Source: an uncultured Planococcus sp. (GTDB lineage: Bacteria; Bacillota; Bacilli; Bacillales_A; Planococcaceae). From it: DNA of 64,000 bases. Within the stretch, counting starts at the first letter, position 1. Each line of letters begins with the position of its first letter. Both the position numbers and the translations under genes were made by a program. The stretch lies in NCBI GenBank assembly GCA_947502505.1, contig CANNAE010000005.1, positions 62,001 through 126,000 on the forward strand, in the 5' to 3' direction. The notes below the pieces were generated by a model. It saw nothing but the letters and a program-made list of their open reading frames with translations, was not told the origin of the DNA and did no database searches. This document shows positions 58,866 to 64,000 of this stretch, in pieces.

Positions 58866-59864
58866 ATGAAGAAAAAATGGATGGTTGGAGTTTTTGCATC
58901 AACATTGGTTTTAGGGGCATGTGGTTCAGATAACGCGAGCGAGGGCGGCGAATCTTCGGGTGGCACAACGGAATGGCGTTTTGGCCACTTGGCAGATGAA
59001 AATCACATCTGGCATAAAACGGCTTTGAAGTTTGAGGAATTAGTGGAAGAAAATGCGGATGGTGAATTGGAAATCACGATTTACCCGAACAACTCGCTCG
59101 GCGGGGAAACGGATACGATCAACTCGATCCAAGCGGGATCAGCAGACATGGTCATTTCAGGAGAGACTTTGCAGAACTGGGCGCCGAATGCAGCTTTAAT
59201 GGCCGTTCCTTATGCATTCCGTGACTTGGAACATGTTCAAAGCGTTGTAGAAGGCGATATTGGGGAACAAATCAAACAAGAAATCAGTGACGAAGCGGGC
59301 CTTACCGCGCTTTATTACCACACGCGGGCTCCACGAAACCTGACATCAAATGAACCGATTACTTCGCCGGACGATTTGAGCGGTTTCAGCATGCGCGTAC
59401 CAAACGTTCCATTGTTCTTGGACACTTGGCAGGCAGCTGGTGCAGCACCACAAGTCATGGACTTTAACGAAGTGTTCACTGGGCTCCAGCAAGGTGTTAT
59501 CGATGGCCAGGAAAACCCGGTTGACCTGATTCAAAGCGGCGGACTTTACGAAGTACAGGATTATGTGAACCGTACAGAACACGTTTTCTCATGGATCTAT
59601 ATCCTCGTCGGCAATGAGCAGTATGAGGCCCTTTCTGATGACTTGAAGCAAGTAGTCCAAGATGCGGCTGCTGAAGCACAGGTGTATGGAGAAGAATTAT
59701 ATAACGAAGAGATTGAAAAAATTGAACAGGACTTGATCGATTCAGGAATGGAATTCGTCGATGTTGACCAAGATGCATTCCGCGGAGCGATGACTCCGGC
59801 AGTCGAAAGCTCGCTTTCTGCTGAACAATTGGAGCTGTATGAGCAAATTTTGGCAGTTGAATAA
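58866..59864 (+). CDS. dctP: TRAP transporter substrate-binding lipoprotein (DctP family)
   Basis: 332 residues, GGGGAG upstream. Lipobox LVLGACGSD. DctP fold: EWRFGHLADENHIWHKTALKFEELVEENADGELEITIYPN, SLGGETDTINSIQAGSADM and the carboxylate-binding Arg region YYHTRAPRNLTS, with DDLSGFSMRVPN. Members bind sugar acids and dicarboxylates. A stem-loop follows it before dctQ, allowing a higher level of binding protein than of permeases. Confidence 0.93.
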   Translation: MKKKWMVGVFASTLVLGACGSDNASEGGESSGGTTEWRFGHLADENHIWHKTALKFEELVEENADGELEITIYPNNSLGGETDTINSIQAGSADMVISGETLQNWAPNAALMAVPYAFRDLEHVQSVVEGDIGEQIKQEISDEAGLTALYYHTRAPRNLTSNEPITSPDDLSGFSMRVPNVPLFLDTWQAAGAAPQVMDFNEVFTGLQQGVIDGQENPVDLIQSGGLYEVQDYVNRTEHVFSWIYILVGNEQYEALSDDLKQVVQDAAAEAQVYGEELYNEEIEKIEQDLIDSGMEFVDVDQDAFRGAMTPAVESSLSAEQLELYEQILAVE

Positions 59865-59874
59865 TATAGAAGAA

Positions 59875-59913
59875 TAAGGCACTTTCGGCCAACAGGTCGA
59901 ATGTGCCTTTCCA
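59875..59913 (+). terminator. Intercistronic stem-loop between dctP and dctQ
   Basis: AAGGCACTTTCGGCC / GGTCGAATGTGCCTT (one G-U, one mismatch) with loop AACA, followed by a short T-poor tail. More likely an attenuating or RNA-stabilising hairpin than a full terminator. Confidence 0.7.
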
Positions 59914-59934
59914 CTATGAAGGGAATGAACTCGG

Positions 59935-60432
59935 ATGTCCTTATTCCGGAAGTTGATCGACCGAACACTGGCCTTCTTAACGATTGCGAGTTTTGCAGGC
60001 GTAATCATCATCGTCAGTGTACAAATTCTTTCGCGTTTCTTACCGTTTTCCTTTGTCTGGACGGAGGAATTGACACGTTACTTGTTTCTATTCTCCATTG
60101 CGTTTGGTGCACCGCTGGCTTTGCTGCGCAATGAGTATATCAATGTAGACATTTTGTTGGCAAGAATGCCGGACAATTTCCGGAGGTATTACGAAGTAGT
60201 GATTTATTTGACGATTGTGCTGTTAAGCTCGGTCATGGTAATTGAAGGATACAATTTTACTTTGCTCGGACATAACCAGAATTCCGCTACCATGCCGTTC
60301 CAATTGTCATGGGTGCACGCTTCACTTTTGATTATGAGTGTATTTTTAGTGTTTTACGCCATCATTAAAATCATCGACTTACTGAAGAACAAACAGGATT
60401 ACAGCCAGAATTTTGAGGGGGATGATTTATAA
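59935..60432 (+). CDS. dctQ: TRAP transporter small permease (DctQ family)
   Basis: 165 residues, four membrane segments. VSVQILSRFLPFSFVWTEELTRYLFLFSIAFGAPLALL (family block WTEELxRY) and the C-terminal SWVHASLLIMSVFLVFYAI are typical. Its stop overlaps the start of the large permease gene by one base. Confidence 0.92.
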   Translation: MSLFRKLIDRTLAFLTIASFAGVIIIVSVQILSRFLPFSFVWTEELTRYLFLFSIAFGAPLALLRNEYINVDILLARMPDNFRRYYEVVIYLTIVLLSSVMVIEGYNFTLLGHNQNSATMPFQLSWVHASLLIMSVFLVFYAIIKIIDLLKNKQDYSQNFEGDDL

Positions 60433-61703
60433 TGGCAGCCCTGCTTTTCATTTCATTTATCGCATTGATTTTTCTTGGGGTTCCCGTGGCGTTCAGTCTC
60501 GGCCTGAGTTCTTTATTGTATTTATTCATTGCCGATATTCCTTTGAATATCATTCCCCAACGGATGTTTGGGGGATTGAATTCTTTCGTTCTTCTCTGCA
60601 TTCCAGGATTTATCCTGGCGGGGAACTTGATGAACGCAGGCGGAATCACAGAACGGATCATCGGGTTTGCTAATAATTTCTTTGGTCATATCCGCGGCGG
60701 ATTGGGGCTTGCAAACGTTGGCGCTTCCATGGGATTTGCCGGGATTTCGGGCACGGCGCTGGCAGATACGGCAAGTATCGGCTCCGTTATGATTCCTTCG
60801 ATGAAAAAGCAAGGTTATGGCGCAGGATTTTCCGCAGCTGTTACGGCATCTTCTTCGACAGTGGGCCCGATTATTCCACCATCCTTGCCCTTGATCATTG
60901 TCGGTACCCTCGCTTCCTTGTCAATCGGCGACCTTTTCTTGGCTGGCGCCATCCCTGGCTTGCTGCTTGGGATCGGTTTGATGATCCCGACTTACTTGAT
61001 TTCTGTTAAGCGAAATTACCCGAAAGGCGAACGCCAGTCCTTGAGAGCGATCGGAAAAAGTTTTGTCGGCGCTTTCTGGGCAATCCTGATGACAGTCATC
61101 ATTTTATACGGCATCCTTGGCGGTTTTTTCACACCGACAGAAGCTTCAATAGTCGCTGTGCTATATGCTTTCGTGATCGGCATCTTTGTTTACCGTGAAT
61201 TGCCGGTAAAGAAGATACCAAAAATCATGCTCGATTCGATGACGACGACCGCTTCCATCATGCTATTGGTCGGATTTGCGAATTTGTTTGGCTGGATTAT
61301 GGTGCGGGAACAAATCCCGCAACTTGTAGCAGAGTCCATTCTCGGCATTTCGACAAATGCTATCATCGTTATTTTGCTCGTTAATTTATTGCTATTATTT
61401 GTCGGTACGTTCATGGAAACCATTGCCGCATTGGTTATTTTGTTCCCGGTGCTGCTCCCGGTAGCGGTGACGGTCGGGATGGACCCGATCCAATTTGGCG
61501 TCATGATGGTCTTGAACTTGGTGATCGGATTGGTAACGCCTCCGGTGGGCGTCTGCCTATTCGTGGCTTCTCAAATCGGCAAAGTCTCCATTGGGAAAAC
61601 AGCCAAGGAACTATTGCCGTTCCTCGGCGTAAGTTTAGCCGTTTTGATGCTCGTTGCATTTGTTCCTTCCGTTACGACCTTCTTACCAAGTCTATTCGAA
61701 TAG
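60432..61703 (+). CDS. dctM: TRAP transporter large permease (DctM family)
   Basis: 423 residues with about twelve membrane segments. GVPVAFSLGLSSLLYLFI, GFILAGNLMNAGGITERII, AASMGFAGISGTALADTASIG-type block (here VGASMGFAGISGTALADTAS), STVGPIIPPSLPLIIVG and LVTPPVGVCLFVASQIG are conserved. With DctP and DctQ it forms a sodium-coupled importer, probably for an aldonate or uronate. GAGGGGGATGA upstream of the ATG. Confidence 0.95.
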   Translation: MAALLFISFIALIFLGVPVAFSLGLSSLLYLFIADIPLNIIPQRMFGGLNSFVLLCIPGFILAGNLMNAGGITERIIGFANNFFGHIRGGLGLANVGASMGFAGISGTALADTASIGSVMIPSMKKQGYGAGFSAAVTASSSTVGPIIPPSLPLIIVGTLASLSIGDLFLAGAIPGLLLGIGLMIPTYLISVKRNYPKGERQSLRAIGKSFVGAFWAILMTVIILYGILGGFFTPTEASIVAVLYAFVIGIFVYRELPVKKIPKIMLDSMTTTASIMLLVGFANLFGWIMVREQIPQLVAESILGISTNAIIVILLVNLLLLFVGTFMETIAALVILFPVLLPVAVTVGMDPIQFGVMMVLNLVIGLVTPPVGVCLFVASQIGKVSIGKTAKELLPFLGVSLAVLMLVAFVPSVTTFLPSLFE

Positions 61704-61715
61704 GTGGTTATATCA

Positions 61716-62735
61716 ATGAAAGCAGTACAAGTTCCGAAAGCCCATGAGATGAAAATTATAGAGCAAGACCTGCCGCAGATTCAAAAGTCCGGAGATGTCT
61801 TAGTCCGGGTCAAACGGGTCGGAATTTGTGGATCTGATATGCACATTTTTCATGGCAGCAACCCGCTTGCGACTTATCCACGGGTAGTAGGGCATGAAGT
61901 CGCGGGGGAAGTGGTCGAAACTGGCACGGCTGTTGCCTCTGTGAAAGAAGGCGACCATGTGGTGGTCGAGCCGATCCGTTATTGCGGTGAATGCTATGCC
62001 TGCCGAAAAGGCCGCCCGAATGTCTGTGAAAAACTATCCGTTTTCGGGGTTCACGAAGACGGGGGGATGCGGGAGTATATCGTACTCCCTGAAAAGCAAC
62101 TTCATGCAGTGGACAAACAGTTGGACTGGGACGAAATCGTACTGGCGGAACCTTATACGATCGGGGCGCAGGCAGTTTGGCGGGGCCAGGTGGAAAAAGG
62201 AGATACCGTATTGATCCAAGGCTGTGGGCCGATCGGCATTTGCATATTGAAACTGGCGAAGATTGCCGGAGCTACGGTTTATATGTCTGATCTCAGCGAA
62301 GAACGGCTTGCGTTCGCAGAAGACAATGGAGCAGATAAAGTCATCAACGCGGGTGCGGAATCAGTAAAAGAGAAAGTATTCGAATTTACTGGGGGCGCAG
62401 GTGTCAATGTTGTAATCGATGCGGTGTGCATTCCGTCGACAGTCGAGTTAGGCATTGATGTGGTTTCTCCGGCAGGAAGCGTTGTAGTACTGGGTTTTAC
62501 GGATCAACCGTCTGCGATTGCGCAATTGCCGATTACGAAAAAAGAAGTGACAATTGTCGGGTCGCGGCTACAGACCAATCAATTTGGTCCGGTCGTGAAA
62601 TATTTGAATAACGGCGAATTGACTTCAGGCGGTTTGATTACCCATAAATTCAAATTGGATGATGTTAAAGAGGCTTTTTCTTTTGTAGAAAACAATCCGG
62701 ACAAAGTGCGAAAAGCATTAATTGTCTTTGACTGA
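61716..62735 (+). CDS. Zinc-dependent polyol/aldonate dehydrogenase (YjmD-like)
   Basis: 339 residues from the ATG at 61716, with AGGTGG eight bases before. Medium-chain dehydrogenase: [14 protein letters not shown] (catalytic Zn Cys), [15 protein letters not shown], the four-Cys structural Zn site ([19 protein letters not shown]) and the NAD fold ([28 protein letters not shown]). Relatives oxidise L-gulonate, L-idonate or galactonate; in this operon oxidation to fructuronate feeding UxuA is plausible. Confidence 0.9.
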   Translation: MKAVQVPKAHEMKIIEQDLPQIQKSGDVLVRVKRVGICGSDMHIFHGSNPLATYPRVVGHEVAGEVVETGTAVASVKEGDHVVVEPIRYCGECYACRKGRPNVCEKLSVFGVHEDGGMREYIVLPEKQLHAVDKQLDWDEIVLAEPYTIGAQAVWRGQVEKGDTVLIQGCGPIGICILKLAKIAGATVYMSDLSEERLAFAEDNGADKVINAGAESVKEKVFEFTGGAGVNVVIDAVCIPSTVELGIDVVSPAGSVVVLGFTDQPSAIAQLPITKKEVTIVGSRLQTNQFGPVVKYLNNGELTSGGLITHKFKLDDVKEAFSFVENNPDKVRKALIVFD

Positions 62736-62746
62736 GGAGTGATGGA

Positions 62747-63370
62747 ATGATCCCTAAAATGAAAGTCTATGAAGCCTTATTAACTGCCAAGGTAGTGGCC
62801 GTGATCCGAGGTGAGGATGCCGATGAAGCGGTTGCCGTAGCCCAAGCTGCGATTGCCGGCGGCGTGAACGTTATCGAACTGACTTATACGACTCCGAACG
62901 TCGCTAAAGCATTCGAGCAATTGGAGGGAACTGATGATGCATTGATAGGGGCAGGCACCGTGCTGGATGCACAGACAGCACGCCACGCATTGCTCCACGG
63001 CGCGCAATTTGTTGTCAGCCCCCATTTTGATGAGGAAATCGCCAAAGTCTGCAATCGCTATAATGTGCCTTATCTTCCTGGCTGCATGACAATCAAAGAA
63101 ATGGTGCAAGCAACCGAATGGGGCTGCGATATTTTGAAGCTGTTTCCAGCAAATGGGTTTGAACCTTCTTTCATCAAGGCCGTAAACGGGCCGCTTCCGA
63201 AGGTGAGAATCATGCCGACAGGCGGTATCAACATGGATAATATGAACGATTGGCTGGATGCTGGCGCAGTGGCTGTCGGCATCGGGAGCGATTTAACGAA
63301 AGCGTATCAAGCAGGCGGCGCTGGGCAAGTAACTGATTTAGCAAAACAATACCGGGCACGATTGGGGTAA
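62747..63370 (+). CDS. kdgA: KDPG/KHG aldolase
   Basis: 207 residues. Class I aldolase: VIRGEDADEAVAVAQAAIAGGVNVIELTYTTPN with Glu44, ALIGAGTVLD, FVVSPHFDEEIAKVCN, LPGCMT and the Schiff-base Lys131 in CDILKLFPAN. RIMPTGGINMDNM closes the barrel. Splits KDPG to pyruvate and glyceraldehyde 3-phosphate, the last step of the route served by this operon. Confidence 0.95.
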   Translation: MIPKMKVYEALLTAKVVAVIRGEDADEAVAVAQAAIAGGVNVIELTYTTPNVAKAFEQLEGTDDALIGAGTVLDAQTARHALLHGAQFVVSPHFDEEIAKVCNRYNVPYLPGCMTIKEMVQATEWGCDILKLFPANGFEPSFIKAVNGPLPKVRIMPTGGINMDNMNDWLDAGAVAVGIGSDLTKAYQAGGAGQVTDLAKQYRARLG

Positions 63371-63381
63371 AGGAGGCAATC

Positions 63382-64000
63382 ATGAATATTACATTTCGTT
63401 GGTACGGACAGGATAATGACAGTGTTCAATTAGAACAAATCAAGCAAATCCCAGGAACAAAGGGAATCGTTTGGGCGTTGCATCAAAAGCCTGTTGGTGA
63501 AGTTTGGGAAAAACAAGAAATCCAGCAGGAAGTGGATTATATCAAATCACACGGTTTCCATGCAGACGTGGTGGAAAGCGTTAATGTCCATGAATCGATC
63601 AAGCTCGGAAACGCAGAACGCGATCAGTATATCGAAAATTATAAGGAAACGATACGCAATTTGGGCGAAGCTGGGGTCAAAGTGATTTGCTATAACTTTA
63701 TGCCAGTTTTTGATTGGACTCGAACAGCGCTTTACGAGCCATTGCCTGATGGATCGACTGCCCTGTTTTTCGAAAAGGACAAAATCGAATCATTGGATCC
63801 GGCGGAGTTGATCGAAACGGTGGCATCAGCCTCTGATTTAACGCTTCCTGGCTGGGAACCTGAAAAAATGTCACGCATCAAGGAACTTTTCGAGGAGTAT
63901 GAAGGAATGACGGAAGAAATGCTTTGGGAAAACTTGAGCTATTTCCTTCAGGCAATTTTGCCGGTAGCAGAAGCAAACGGCATCAAAATGGCCATCCATC
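63382..64000 (+). CDS. uxuA: Mannonate dehydratase UxuA (partial, continues past the window)
   Basis: First 206 residues, ATG after AAGGAGG. Opening MNITFRWYGQDNDSVQLEQIKQIPGTKGIVWALHQKPVGE, then VIDSH-type region with YIENYKETIRNLGEAGVKVICYNFMPVFDWTRT, which is diagnostic of UxuA. Dehydrates D-mannonate to 2-keto-3-deoxygluconate, feeding kdgK. Twelve bases after kdgA. The metal-binding C-terminal half lies outside. Confidence 0.95.
   Translation, partial: MNITFRWYGQDNDSVQLEQIKQIPGTKGIVWALHQKPVGEVWEKQEIQQEVDYIKSHGFHADVVESVNVHESIKLGNAERDQYIENYKETIRNLGEAGVKVICYNFMPVFDWTRTALYEPLPDGSTALFFEKDKIESLDPAELIETVASASDLTLPGWEPEKMSRIKELFEEYEGMTEEMLWENLSYFLQAILPVAEANGIKMAIH

Overview
This window looks like chromosomal DNA from a low-to-mid-GC Firmicute of the Planococcaceae, most likely Planococcus or a close relative. 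Bacillus-type gene sets support this: fliR-flhBAFG-sigD, ycsF/G/I with pxpBC, a trp T-box, a preQ1-I riboswitch, yteA, a CYP152 peroxygenase and cre-like sites. Strong AGGAGG ribosome binding sites and several TTG starts fit too. The genus is inferred from overall resemblance, not from a marker gene. I see no rRNA, tRNA, CRISPR array, transposase or prophage.

Layout. 1-7.6 kb is the distal half of the fla/che operon (end of fliR, flhB, flhA, flhF, flhG, sigD, a swrB-like gene, a yaaR-like gene and a PilZ gene). The chemotaxis genes that separate flhG from sigD in B. subtilis are absent, and a dispersed repeat sits between flhB and flhA. 8-9.9 kb has small acyltransferase and NUDIX genes. 9.9-14.4 kb (minus) is a 5-oxoproline cluster (pxpB, pxpC, pxpA, an NRAMP-like carrier and ycsI). 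14.7-18.9 kb has an orphan amino-acid-binding lipoprotein beside a TetR-ABC exporter operon with twin operators. 18.9-23.3 kb has lrgAB, brnQ, a GntR regulator and two SpoIIAA-like genes. 24.5-31.5 kb has an RlmI-type methyltransferase, two drug exporters, a MerR regulator and two tandem EEP hydrolases. 31.5-32.9 kb is a queuosine operon under a preQ1-I riboswitch. 34-42.6 kb is a mixed housekeeping stretch. 42.7-45.6 kb is a sugar ABC transporter without an ATPase. 45.7-48.1 kb is trpEG behind a tryptophan T-box. 48.4-55 kb is again mixed and includes a broken SnoaL-like gene. 55.2-64 kb is a hexuronate/aldonate operon: LacI regulator, KDG kinase, SIS isomerase, Ldh2-type dehydrogenase, TRAP transporter, polyol-type dehydrogenase, KDPG aldolase and the start of mannonate dehydratase.

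The most unusual content is non-coding. Three copies of one repeat (family A: 1.3, 7.7 and 48.2 kb) and two copies of a related one (family B: 23.4 and 32.9 kb) are present. Each family B copy is followed, in the same orientation, by a tandem array of a third element (family C: 23.7-24.4 and 33.2-33.9 kb). The four family C units share a stem that keeps pairing through a compensatory change and G-U wobbles, all consistent with a plus-strand RNA. Family B has a hairpin whose two arms changed together between copies. Family C is my best candidate for an undescribed structured RNA or RNA-like mobile element; this rests on reading the sequence, not on a database search.

How genes work together. 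In the last operon, TRAP uptake, oxidation, mannonate dehydration, KDG phosphorylation and KDPG cleavage form a coherent route from an aldonate or hexuronate to pyruvate and glyceraldehyde 3-phosphate. The LacI regulator probably controls it through two overlapping operators plus a CcpA-type site inside the promoter. The queuosine and trp genes are each controlled by a recognisable leader RNA.
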